Under the pieces are notes generated by a model that made no database searches, was not told the origin of the DNA, and saw nothing but the letters and a program-made list of their open reading frames with translations. Below are positions 1 to 5,854 of a stretch of DNA of 7,063 bases, piece after piece (the first letter of the stretch is position 1; each line of letters opens with the position of its first letter). The stretch covers positions 1 through 7,063 of the forward strand of contig JAATFN010000035.1 of the NCBI GenBank assembly GCA_015655165.1, written 5' to 3'. The position numbers and the translations under genes are program-made. The stretch is from Betaproteobacteria bacterium. Lineage in GTDB: Bacteria > Pseudomonadota > Gammaproteobacteria > Burkholderiales > Burkholderiaceae_D.

Positions 1-19
1 ATCATATTTATAGCACCTT

Positions 20-55
20 AGAAACAAAGAGGGCGAGTCGCTTGTCGGCTCACCC
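20..55 (-). terminator. Probable rho-independent terminator of the petABC operon
   Basis: Read on the minus strand, positions 55 to 31 form a GC-rich hairpin. A 7-bp outer stem (one G-U pair) is followed by a C/A mismatch, two more G-C pairs and a 5-nt loop (ACAAG). It is followed by a T-rich run (TCTTTGTTTCT, positions 30-20). It lies about 40 nt past the petC stop codon and no other gene intervenes, so it most likely ends the pet transcript. The T-tract is interrupted and the stem has a mismatch, so termination may be incomplete. Confidence 0.55.
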
Positions 56-63
56 CGGTACGC

Positions 64-87
64 ATGTTTATGCTCGCACATAAACAT
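64..87. repeat. Perfect 9-bp inverted repeat just after petC
   Basis: ATGTTTATG (64-72) and CATAAACAT (79-87) are perfect inverted copies around a 6-nt loop (CTCGCA). The repeat starts only 4 nt beyond the petC stop codon on the minus strand. The stem is AT-rich and no T-run follows it, so it is not a classical terminator by itself. It could stabilise the 3' end of the pet mRNA, pause polymerase ahead of the GC-rich hairpin at 31-55, or be a protein binding site. The structure is read directly; its role is inference. Confidence 0.5.
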
Positions 88-91
88 AGAA

Positions 92-859
92 TTACTTGAT
101 ATCTTTCCAGTATGAAGCGTTTAACCGCCATGCTAACACTAAGAAGATCCCAAGGAAAAGTAATACCCATACGCCGAGACGTTTACGGGTGTTCTGAGCT
201 GGCTCTGCCATCCATTCCAGATAGCCTACCAGATCTGCTACTGCATAATCAAATTCTACAGGGGTTAATTTACCCTGTTTCACGTTGTCATAGCGTACAA
301 ACTTACGAATTGTCTTGGTTTTATCGTGTGGATCGACCACATTATCAAAAACCGCCGTGCGTGTCCCCTGTAATTCCCACAAGGCGTGCGGCATGCCTAC
401 ATCCTCAAATACCAGATTATTCCAGCCTGTAGGCCTGTTGTCATCCTGATAAAAATTTCGCAAGTACGTATAGAGCCAATCCGGTCCTGTTCCAGCAGAT
501 GATGCCTTGGCACGTGCGATGACCGATAAATCCGGTGGCGTGGCCCCAAACCATGCTTTCGCGTCTTTGGGCTTCATCGCAATGGTCATCAAGTCGCCAA
601 CCCGCTCACCTGCAAACAGCAGATTATCCCTGATTTGCGCCTCAGTTAAACCAATATCTTGCAGGCGGCTGTACCGCATTGATGCAGCGGCATGACAGTT
701 CAGGCAATAATTGACAAACAGCTTGGCACCATTTTGCAGTGCCGAGATATCCGTTGTTTTAGCAGGTGCCCGATCCAAAGGAATCAACCCCTCAGTGGCC
801 GCACCGGCAAATGCAGGCACCAACACCAGCGTCGCTATCAGTCTTTTGAGCAATCTCAT
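92..859 (-). CDS. petC: Cytochrome c1, haem subunit of the bc1 complex
   Basis: 255 aa. It is the c-type haem subunit of ubiquinol:cytochrome c oxidoreductase, passing electrons from the Rieske cluster to soluble cytochrome c in the periplasm. Residues 1-20 look like a Sec signal peptide (MRLLKRL, a hydrophobic stretch, then AFAGA). The haem-binding CxxCH is C52-L-N-C55-H56. The PDLS motif is at 109-112. M156 in the VGMPHALWEL context is the likely sixth iron ligand. A single C-terminal membrane anchor lies at about 228-245, followed by a short basic tail, as usual for cytochrome c1. Length is typical. The ATG at 857-859 is preceded by an AGAGGA ribosome site 5 nt upstream. It is the last gene of the operon, 18 nt after petB. 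No lesion is visible. Confidence 0.97.
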   Translation of the reverse strand: MRLLKRLIATLVLVPAFAGAATEGLIPLDRAPAKTTDISALQNGAKLFVNYCLNCHAAASMRYSRLQDIGLTEAQIRDNLLFAGERVGDLMTIAMKPKDAKAWFGATPPDLSVIARAKASSAGTGPDWLYTYLRNFYQDDNRPTGWNNLVFEDVGMPHALWELQGTRTAVFDNVVDPHDKTKTIRKFVRYDNVKQGKLTPVEFDYAVADLVGYLEWMAEPAQNTRKRLGVWVLLFLGIFLVLAWRLNASYWKDIK

Positions 860-877
860 TTTTATCCTCTTCGCGAC

Positions 878-2284
878 TTAATGTGGGCTAAACGTCACAC
901 GGTCAGGCACTGGCTTGAATTGCCCTGCACGACTCCACCATGGCATTAACAAAAAGAATCCGAAATACACGAATGTACCCACTTGCGACACAATCGTACC
1001 AATCTCAGTTGGTGCTTGCACACCAAGCCAGCCAAGGATAATAAACACGATAGCAAAGACCAGATAAATCGCCTTGTGCCAGCCTGGACGATACCGGATA
1101 GATTTGACGGGGCAATGATCCAGCCATGGCAACGCTGAAAGAATCACCACCGATACCCCCATGAACACGACACCCCAAAACTTCGCATCAAAGACGTACA
1201 TCCCCGCAATCACGGCTAGACCAATAACAACCGCACCCGCTTTGAAAGGCTTTGCCAGTTGTGTTTTAAGTACCAACAAACCTACGTAGGCAGCAACACC
1301 CAACATCAGCCAGATCATGAATTCGGCAGTCGTTGCCCGCAAAATCGAGTAAAACGGTGTGAAATACCAGACCGGCGCAATATGCGGCGGCGTTTTTAAC
1401 GGGTCAGCGGGAATGAAGTTATTGTACTCCAGGAAGTAGCCTCCCATCTCCGGCGCGAAAAACACGACGATACTGAACACCATTAAGAAGATGGCTGCAG
1501 CAAATACGTCATGCACGGTGTAATAGGGATGGAATGGAATACCGTCTAACGGAATACCTTGTGCGTCGGTCTTTTCCTTGATCTCGATACCATCCGGGTT
1601 ATTTGAGCCAACTTCATGCAAAGCCACGATATGCGCGACGACCAAACCGATCAAGACAAGCGGAATGGCAATCACATGGAATGCAAAGAAACGGTTCAAT
1701 GTCGCGTCCGACACCACATAATCTCCGCGAATCCATAAAGACAGGTCAGGACCGATAAACGGAATCGCCCCAAACAGATTCACAATCACCTGGGCCCCCC
1801 AAAACGACATTTGCCCCCAAGGCAATAAATAACCGAAAAATGCCTCCCCCATCAAACACAGGAAGATACCGACACCAAAGAGCCAGACCAGTTCGCGTGG
1901 CTTGCGGTAAGAGCCATACAGCAGCCCGCGCGCCATATGCAGGTAGACCACCACAAAAAATGCCGAAGCGCCTGTAGAGTGCATATAACGCACCAGCCAG
2001 CCCCATGGTACATCGCGCATAATATATTCGACGGATGCGAAGGCAAGCGTGGCATCGGGCTTATAGTGCATGACCAGAAAAATGCCGGTGACAATCTGGA
2101 TCACCAATACCAACAGCGCAAGTGAGCCGAAGGCATACCAGAAATTGAAGTTCTTGGGCGCGTAATATTCGGTCACATGTGTTTTGAGCGTCGATGTCAA
2201 CGGAAAACGTGCATCCACCCAGTTCAGGACTTTAGCTGCCACCGGTGCATCTTTGTGCAATGGCTTTTCTTCGAACGCTGCCAT
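878..2284 (-). CDS. petB: Cytochrome b, membrane subunit of the bc1 complex
   Basis: 468 aa. It is the integral membrane subunit carrying haems bL and bH and forming the Qo and Qi quinone sites of the bc1 complex. Haem-ligand histidines are H102 and H116 in helix B (RYMHSTGA, YLHMARG) and H203 and H218 in helix D. The conserved ALHEVGSNNPDG follows helix D. The Qo motif is P304-V-W-Y307, followed by FTPFYSILRA. The C-terminal helices include FWGVV...LPWLDH and the SIRYRP loop. The protein is long: classical cytochrome b is about 380-440 aa. The extra length includes a stretch at roughly 318-365 with two hydrophobic segments (about 322-339 and 349-365) between the Qo region and helix F. The ATG at 2282-2284 lies 2 nt after the petA stop, and its GAGG ribosome site sits in the last petA codons, suggesting translational coupling. 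Confidence 0.97.
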   Translation of the reverse strand: MAAFEEKPLHKDAPVAAKVLNWVDARFPLTSTLKTHVTEYYAPKNFNFWYAFGSLALLVLVIQIVTGIFLVMHYKPDATLAFASVEYIMRDVPWGWLVRYMHSTGASAFFVVVYLHMARGLLYGSYRKPRELVWLFGVGIFLCLMGEAFFGYLLPWGQMSFWGAQVIVNLFGAIPFIGPDLSLWIRGDYVVSDATLNRFFAFHVIAIPLVLIGLVVAHIVALHEVGSNNPDGIEIKEKTDAQGIPLDGIPFHPYYTVHDVFAAAIFLMVFSIVVFFAPEMGGYFLEYNNFIPADPLKTPPHIAPVWYFTPFYSILRATTAEFMIWLMLGVAAYVGLLVLKTQLAKPFKAGAVVIGLAVIAGMYVFDAKFWGVVFMGVSVVILSALPWLDHCPVKSIRYRPGWHKAIYLVFAIVFIILGWLGVQAPTEIGTIVSQVGTFVYFGFFLLMPWWSRAGQFKPVPDRVTFSPH

Positions 2285-2286
2285 AA

Positions 2287-2898
2287 TTACGCCTCGCCTT
2301 TCTCGTCTTTACCAATGATCAGCTTGGTGTCCCCCTCGACAAACATGTGGCGCGGGACTTGCAAGTTATCCGGTGAAGGCTTGTTTTTAAAAACCCGTCC
2401 GGCCACATCGAAGGTCGAACCATGGCATGGGCACAAGAAACCGCCTTGCCAGTCTTCAGGTAAAGACGGCTGCGCACCGGATGCAAGCTTTGACGTAGGA
2501 GAACAACCAAGATGCGGACAAATGCCGACAACGACCAGGAGATCCTTCTTGATCGAACGCCATTCGTTTAACGCGTAATCAGGCGTTTTGGCATAATCGG
2601 TACGTACCGACTCGGGGTCGGCGACCTGTGCATTGGTTTTATCGAGCGAGGCAAGCATGTCGGCAGTCCGCTTTAAAATCCAGACCGGCCGGCCACGCCA
2701 CTCCACCGTCATCATCTCGCCAGGGCTCAAAGATGAAATATCAACCTCCACCGGTGCTCCGGCAGCTTTTGCTCTTTCCGATGGCGCAAAAGTTGAGACA
2801 AACGTACCAGCTGTGGCAAGACCTGCAACGCCGCCGACTGTACATGTGGCGACGAGCAATCCACGTCGACCTGAATCGATCTGTTTTTCGTTACTCAT
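2287..2898 (-). CDS. petA: Rieske iron-sulfur protein of the bc1 complex
   Basis: 203 aa from the preferred start. It carries the [2Fe-2S] cluster that takes an electron from ubiquinol at the Qo site and passes it to cytochrome c1. The two cluster boxes are C127-P-H129-L-G-C132 and C156-P-C158-H159-G-S. C127, H129, C156 and H159 are the expected iron ligands, and C132 and C158 the expected disulfide pair. The N-terminus has twin arginines (R11-R12) before a hydrophobic segment at 14-36: an uncleaved Tat signal-anchor typical of bacterial Rieske proteins. A longer reading from a TTG at 2950-2952 is possible. I prefer the ATG at 2896-2898 because the extension adds an atypical leader, and the TTG falls at the predicted transcription start. 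The ribosome site before this ATG is weak (GGGG). It is the first gene of petABC. Confidence 0.96.
   Translation of the reverse strand: MSNEKQIDSGRRGLLVATCTVGGVAGLATAGTFVSTFAPSERAKAAGAPVEVDISSLSPGEMMTVEWRGRPVWILKRTADMLASLDKTNAQVADPESVRTDYAKTPDYALNEWRSIKKDLLVVVGICPHLGCSPTSKLASGAQPSLPEDWQGGFLCPCHGSTFDVAGRVFKNKPSPDNLQVPRHMFVEGDTKLIIGKDEKGEA
2292..2295 (-). promoter_or_regulatory. petB ribosome binding site inside the end of petA
   Basis: On the minus strand, GAGG lies 7 nt before the petB ATG. It falls within the last sense codons of petA (Gly-Glu-Ala, GGCGAGGCG), before the petA TAA. Ribosomes finishing petA would therefore clear the petB start region. This fits coupled, roughly stoichiometric synthesis of the Rieske protein and cytochrome b. 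The motif is seen directly; coupling is inferred. Confidence 0.6.
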
Positions 2899-2957
2899 AC
2901 CAACCCCAATAGTCGAGATGCACATTACGGAATAGCGCGCAACTTTTGGCAATGCAG

Positions 2958-2985
2958 ATTATCACTAACCCGAGTACCGTATCAA
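2958..2985 (-). promoter_or_regulatory. Candidate sigma70 promoter of petABC
   Basis: On the minus strand, a -35 box TTGATA (2985-2980; 5 of 6 to TTGACA) and a -10 box GATAAT (2963-2958; 5 of 6 to TATAAT) are separated by 16 bp. Transcription would start near 2951, giving a leader of about 53 nt before the petA ATG at 2898. This also argues against the upstream TTG start of petA at 2952, which would sit at the transcript's first base. Predicted by eye only. Confidence 0.55.
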
Positions 2986-3034
2986 CCAAAAGAACATCGC
3001 GTGCGTATTGTATGGAACTGCTTTTTTTATGACA

Positions 3035-3054
3035 TAACTTGTATCTTTAAGTTA
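3035..3054. repeat. Inverted repeat in the petA-mscL intergenic region
   Basis: TAACTT (3035-3040) and AAGTTA (3049-3054) are perfect 6-bp inverted arms around an 8-nt spacer. It lies about 50 bp upstream of the petA -35 box and 27 bp upstream of the mscL -35 box, a position where a regulator could affect either gene. The region is AT-rich with a T7 run just before it (3022-3028), so chance symmetry is quite possible. I do not recognise it as the site of a known regulator. Confidence 0.3.
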
Positions 3055-3081
3055 CATCTTGTTTTATACCAATCGCAACAA

Positions 3082-3110
3082 TTTACATTTAGTCCGAACC
3101 GCGTTATAAA
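3082..3110 (+). promoter_or_regulatory. Candidate sigma70 promoter of mscL
   Basis: A -35 box TTTACA (3082-3087; 5 of 6 to consensus) and a -10 box TATAAA (3105-3110; 5 of 6) are separated by the optimal 17 bp. Transcription would begin near 3117, giving a leader of about 38 nt that includes the AAGGAG ribosome site. This is the best promoter-like match I found in the window. Predicted by eye; no experimental support. Confidence 0.65.
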
Positions 3111-3140
3111 TCGCCTGCTACTATTTTTTTCTAGAACTTA

Positions 3141-3146
3141 AAGGAG
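3141..3146 (+). promoter_or_regulatory. mscL ribosome binding site
   Basis: AAGGAG lies 8 nt upstream of the ATG at 3155. This fixes the first of two closely spaced in-frame ATG codons (3155 and 3161) as the start. It is the strongest Shine-Dalgarno match in the window. Confidence 0.8.
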
Positions 3147-3154
3147 TACCCAAA

Positions 3155-3586
3155 ATGGGCATGTTACAAGAATTCAAATCGTTTGCCATGAAAGGCAGTG
3201 TCGTCGATTTAGCCGTCGGTGTCATTATTGGTGGTGCATTCGGCAAAATCGTCGATTCGTTAGTACAAGATATTATTATGCCTGTCATCGGCAAAATCTT
3301 CGGTGGACTGGATTTCGCCAATTATTATTTTCCGCTTAACGGCCAAGACATGAGTCTACCACTAGCTGAAGCCAAAAAGTTAGGTGCAGTACTTGCCTAT
3401 GGTAATTTCCTGACTATTTTGCTCAATTTTATCATCCTCGCTTTTATTATTTTCCAGATGGTCCGTATGATGAACCTCGCCCGTAATACAGCTAAATCAT
3501 CTGCACCAGAGGCACCTGCCGCACCAGCTCCCGATCCGGAAGATATTTTACTCTTACGTGAAATTCGTGACGCGCTGAAGAAATAA
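3155..3586 (+). CDS. mscL: Large-conductance mechanosensitive channel MscL
   Basis: 143 aa. It is a homopentameric inner-membrane channel that opens under membrane tension and releases solutes during hypo-osmotic shock. The N-terminal amphipathic helix ([14 protein letters not shown]) leads into TM1 at about 16-45, with the family signature [19 protein letters not shown]19, G22 and V23 correspond to the hydrophobic gate region of E. coli MscL. The periplasmic loop is about 50-76 and TM2 about 79-103. An Ala/Pro-rich linker (about 115-128) then leads to the conserved C-terminal helix ([13 protein letters not shown]) that bundles the pentamer in the cytoplasm. Length is close to the usual 130-150 aa. 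It appears monocistronic, with its own promoter (3082-3110) and a terminator 17 nt after the stop. Confidence 0.98.
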   Translation: MGMLQEFKSFAMKGSVVDLAVGVIIGGAFGKIVDSLVQDIIMPVIGKIFGGLDFANYYFPLNGQDMSLPLAEAKKLGAVLAYGNFLTILLNFIILAFIIFQMVRMMNLARNTAKSSAPEAPAAPAPDPEDILLLREIRDALKK

Positions 3587-3603
3587 TCGTACCCTGTTCA
3601 GAT

Positions 3604-3642
3604 AAAAAAATCCGCTGAAATTGCTGTTTCGCGGATTTTTTT
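3604..3642. terminator. Bidirectional rho-independent terminator between mscL and the Nif3-like gene
   Basis: AAAAAAATCCGC (3604-3615) pairs perfectly with GCGGATTTTTTT (3631-3642). After a single bulged T, GAAA (3617-3620) pairs with TTTC (3627-3630) around a 6-nt loop. With A7 on one side and T7 on the other, the structure ends in a U-run on either strand. It sits 17 nt past the mscL stop and 37 nt past the stop of the convergent Nif3-like gene, so it can serve both. Confidence 0.9.
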
Positions 3643-3679
3643 CATCATTGGCGTAACGATTGATACAAACCCATCTCCC

Positions 3680-4447
3680 TTATACCGGGTTATCGATATC
3701 GATAAACGTATGCTGCACATTGAATGTATTTGCCAGATGTGTACCCAAAGCCTGTACACCATAGCGCTCGGTTGCATGATGTCCGGCACTGATATAGGCC
3801 ACACCCGTCTCGCGCGCGATATGCACGGTCGGTTCGGAAATCTCGCCACTGATATAGACTGAAGCCCCTGCAGCTACGGCATCTTCCATCATGCTCTGGG
3901 CCGCACCGGTACACCAGCCAATCTGGCCGATCTCGGTTTGCACATCCCCGATCACAAGTGGTTTTCTGCCCAGTCGTTGCGCGATGAATACGGCAAGTTC
4001 CCCGAGTGTGTGGATCTCGTCGTTTGTTGTGTGGCCTAACCAGCCAAGCTTGCCATGACCGAATGCAGGTTGCCCGCATAGATCCAGTTGTTGCGCCAAT
4101 TGCACGTTATTCCCAAATTCCCGATGTCCATCTAATGGCAGATGATAAGCAAATAAGTTAATATTGTTCTGAAGTAATTTTTTAAGCCGCCTTTGTTTTA
4201 TGCCGACTACCGACGCATTTTCACCTTTCCAGAAGTATCCGTGGTGTACCAACAGCGCATCTGCGCCGCGTTCGATCGCAGCATCAATCAAAGCCTCACT
4301 CGCAGTTACACCACTAATTACCACACCAATGCGATCTCGCCCTTCCACCTGTAGCCCATTTGGGCAATAATCTTGGTATTGATCCACATTTAATGTTCGT
4401 GCCAGATAAATGGCTAATTCATCCCTTGTTATTTGACTAGGGGTCAT
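3680..4447 (-). CDS. Nif3-like dinuclear metal-centre protein (YbgI/YqfO family)
   Basis: 255 aa, close to E. coli YbgI. Members are cytoplasmic and form hexameric rings, each subunit with a two-metal site. The physiological role is not firmly established; GTP cyclohydrolase I type 2 is a common but doubtful label. The metal-binding motifs are all present: H68-H69 in LLVHHGYFW, D106 in HLPLDGH, and H223 with E227 in AGHHATERYG. Other family features are YCPNGLQVEG near residue 27 and the SGVTAS segment near 45. The ATG at 4445-4447 is preceded by GAGGA at a normal distance. Its start is 20 bp from the divergent protease start, and it ends against a shared terminator with mscL. Family assignment is sure; biochemical function is not. 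Confidence 0.94.
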   Translation of the reverse strand: MTPSQITRDELAIYLARTLNVDQYQDYCPNGLQVEGRDRIGVVISGVTASEALIDAAIERGADALLVHHGYFWKGENASVVGIKQRRLKKLLQNNINLFAYHLPLDGHREFGNNVQLAQQLDLCGQPAFGHGKLGWLGHTTNDEIHTLGELAVFIAQRLGRKPLVIGDVQTEIGQIGWCTGAAQSMMEDAVAAGASVYISGEISEPTVHIARETGVAYISAGHHATERYGVQALGTHLANTFNVQHTFIDIDNPV

Positions 4448-4467
4448 TTCATCCTCACTTTTTTACT
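4448..4467. other. 20-bp divergent spacer between the Nif3-like gene and the HtrA-type protease
   Basis: Only 20 bp separate the two divergent start codons. On the minus strand it holds the ribosome site of the Nif3-like gene (GTGAGGATGAA before ATG). On the plus strand it reads as a pyrimidine-rich run (CATCCTCACTTTTTTACT) with no Shine-Dalgarno for the protease. There is no room for a promoter, so each gene's promoter must overlap the other's coding sequence or lie inside it. A TTGACT at 4433-4438 resembles a plus-strand -35 box, but no -10 box is present at proper spacing. Confidence 0.6.
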
Positions 4468-5649
4468 ATGCGACGATTCTGGCTGTTGTTTGCCCAAACC
4501 ACCACCATTGGCTTAGCCCTATGGTTCATTCTAACAACCTTAAAGCCGGAATGGCTTCAAAGTACACCTGATTTTCGGGTGCGTCCTGCTGCGTCCATCG
4601 TGCAAATGCAGGAAGTCGCACCAGGTGCGCCAGCGCCCGGCTCTTATCGCGACGCCGCAAAACAAGCCATGCCCGCTGTCGTCAATATCTTTACGGCAAC
4701 AGAAACAGAAACACAAGCGCGTACTCAAACAAATCCATTTATGGATGACCCGTTCTTGCAGAAGTTTTTCGGCGACCAGCTCGAAGAACAATATGATGAG
4801 AAACAGGCCAGTCTGGGCTCTGGTGTCATTGTTAGCCCACAAGGCTACATTCTGACAAACAATCATGTGGTCGAATCAGCCGACGAGATTGAAGTGGCAT
4901 TGGCAGATGGCCGTAAAGCTTCGGCAAAAGTTGTTGGCTCCGATCCGGAAACCGATCTGGCAGTCATTAAAATCGAACTGCCAAATTTGCCTGCCATTAC
5001 CTTGGCGCAGGTCGATCAAGCCGATGTCGGCGACGTTGTACTGGCCATTGGCAACCCGTTTGGTGTCGGCCAGACGATCACCATGGGTATTATCTCGGCA
5101 TTAGGACGCAGCCATCTGGGTATTAATACGTTCGAGAACTTTATCCAGACCGATGCTGCCATTAATCCTGGCAACTCGGGTGGCGCACTCGTTGACACTA
5201 ACGGTAATTTGCTGGGTATTAACACTGCCATTTATTCACGTACCGGTGGCAATCTGGGGATTGGTTTTGCGATTCCCGTATCGACAGCTAAAAACGTCAT
5301 GGAAGCGATCATCAACACCGGTCAGGTTGTCCGTGGATGGATTGGTGTCGAGCCACAAGATATTACGCCTGAACTTGCCGACAGCTTTGGACTCACCAAA
5401 AAAACCGGCATTATCATTGCCGGTGTACTAAAAGGCGGTCCTGCCGAACAAGCAGGTATGAAGCCTGGGGACATTCTCGTCAGTATTGATAAACGTCCCG
5501 CGACCGATACGACGGCCATGGTCAACTTGATTGCCCAGTTCGCCCCAGGCCAAAAAATCTCGATGAATATTTTGCGTAAATCCCAACCGATCACCGTAGA
5601 AATCACCGTCGGTAAACGCCCGCAAATCAAACAGGAAGAAACAGAATAA
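4468..5649 (+). CDS. htrA: Membrane-anchored HtrA/DegS-type serine protease with one PDZ domain
   Basis: 393 aa. It is a trypsin-like periplasmic protease of the HtrA family, involved in envelope protein quality control or stress signalling. An uncleaved N-terminal membrane anchor lies at about 5-24 (MRRFWLLFAQ, then hydrophobic), as in DegS and AlgW. The protease domain has a complete triad: H133 (TNNHVV), D163 (ETDLAV) and S237 (GNSGGA). A single PDZ domain spans about 288-380 (WIGVEPQ, GGPAEQAGMKPGDILVSI). One PDZ plus a membrane anchor favours DegS/AlgW, the site-1 protease of sigmaE-type signalling. The loop at about 80-115 (with DPFLQKFFGDQ) is longer than in E. coli DegS and resembles AlgW or DegP. 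No anti-sigma factor gene is here, so the partner is unknown. The ATG at 4468 is the first start codon after an in-frame TAG at 4438-4440, but it lacks a Shine-Dalgarno. Confidence 0.95.
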   Translation: MRRFWLLFAQTTTIGLALWFILTTLKPEWLQSTPDFRVRPAASIVQMQEVAPGAPAPGSYRDAAKQAMPAVVNIFTATETETQARTQTNPFMDDPFLQKFFGDQLEEQYDEKQASLGSGVIVSPQGYILTNNHVVESADEIEVALADGRKASAKVVGSDPETDLAVIKIELPNLPAITLAQVDQADVGDVVLAIGNPFGVGQTITMGIISALGRSHLGINTFENFIQTDAAINPGNSGGALVDTNGNLLGINTAIYSRTGGNLGIGFAIPVSTAKNVMEAIINTGQVVRGWIGVEPQDITPELADSFGLTKKTGIIIAGVLKGGPAEQAGMKPGDILVSIDKRPATDTTAMVNLIAQFAPGQKISMNILRKSQPITVEITVGKRPQIKQEETE

Positions 5650-5670
5650 TCACAGCCCTTACAAACAATA

Positions 5671-5701
5671 AAGCGTCAGTGCATGTCACTGGCGCTTTTT
5701 T
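5671..5701 (+). terminator. Rho-independent terminator of the protease gene
   Basis: AAGCGTCAGTG (5671-5681) pairs with CACTGGCGCTT (5687-5697), an 11-bp stem with one G-U pair and a 5-nt loop. It is followed by a T6 run (5696-5701). It lies 21 nt after the stop codon of the protease gene. The stem has no comparable A-run on its other side, so it should act mainly on plus-strand transcripts. Confidence 0.9.
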
Positions 5702-5795
5702 ATTACCTGAAAGAAACAAGCACGCGTCTAGCGTAAGTCTGATGCCACATGCTCAAACAACACCATGTACCAACAGTATCACACCCCCCTCATAT

Positions 5796-5826
5796 AAAAA
5801 AACCTGACATGCATCACATCTCAGGT
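5796..5826 (-). terminator. Rho-independent terminator of the tat operon
   Basis: On the minus strand, ACCTGA (5826-5821) pairs with TCAGGT (5807-5802) around a 13-nt loop, followed directly by a T-run (5802-5796). It lies 28 nt after the tatC stop codon. The stem is short (6 bp), so it is weaker than the other terminators in the window, but position and T-run support the call. Nothing else of note was seen in the convergent gap 5650-5854 apart from this and the terminator at 5671-5701. Confidence 0.7.
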
Positions 5827-5854
5827 CTTCTGTCACATGGCGATTTAGGCAAAA

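Noticed and set aside
1..6. TATGAT on the minus strand, resembling a -10 box for a gene beyond the left edge.
   Set aside because: No convincing -35 box lies at the right distance (only weak TTTGTT or TTGTTT), and the gene it would serve is outside the window.
112..432. A 106-codon open frame on the plus strand opposite petC.
   Set aside because: It is antisense to a fully convincing cytochrome c1 gene, has no recognisable protein features and no ribosome site.
2177..2578. A 133-codon open frame on the plus strand across the petA/petB junction.
   Set aside because: It is a shadow of two certain genes, with a residue pattern typical of antisense reading and no known domain.
2899..2952. An 18-residue N-terminal extension of the Rieske protein starting at a TTG (2950-2952).
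   Set aside because: The extension does not look like a Rieske N-terminus, its start codon would coincide with the predicted transcription start, and the ATG at 2898 gives a normal length and Tat signal.
4540..4866. A 108-codon open frame on the minus strand inside the protease gene.
   Set aside because: It is antisense to the N-terminal half of the HtrA-type protease, with no domain or ribosome site; a by-product of codon bias.
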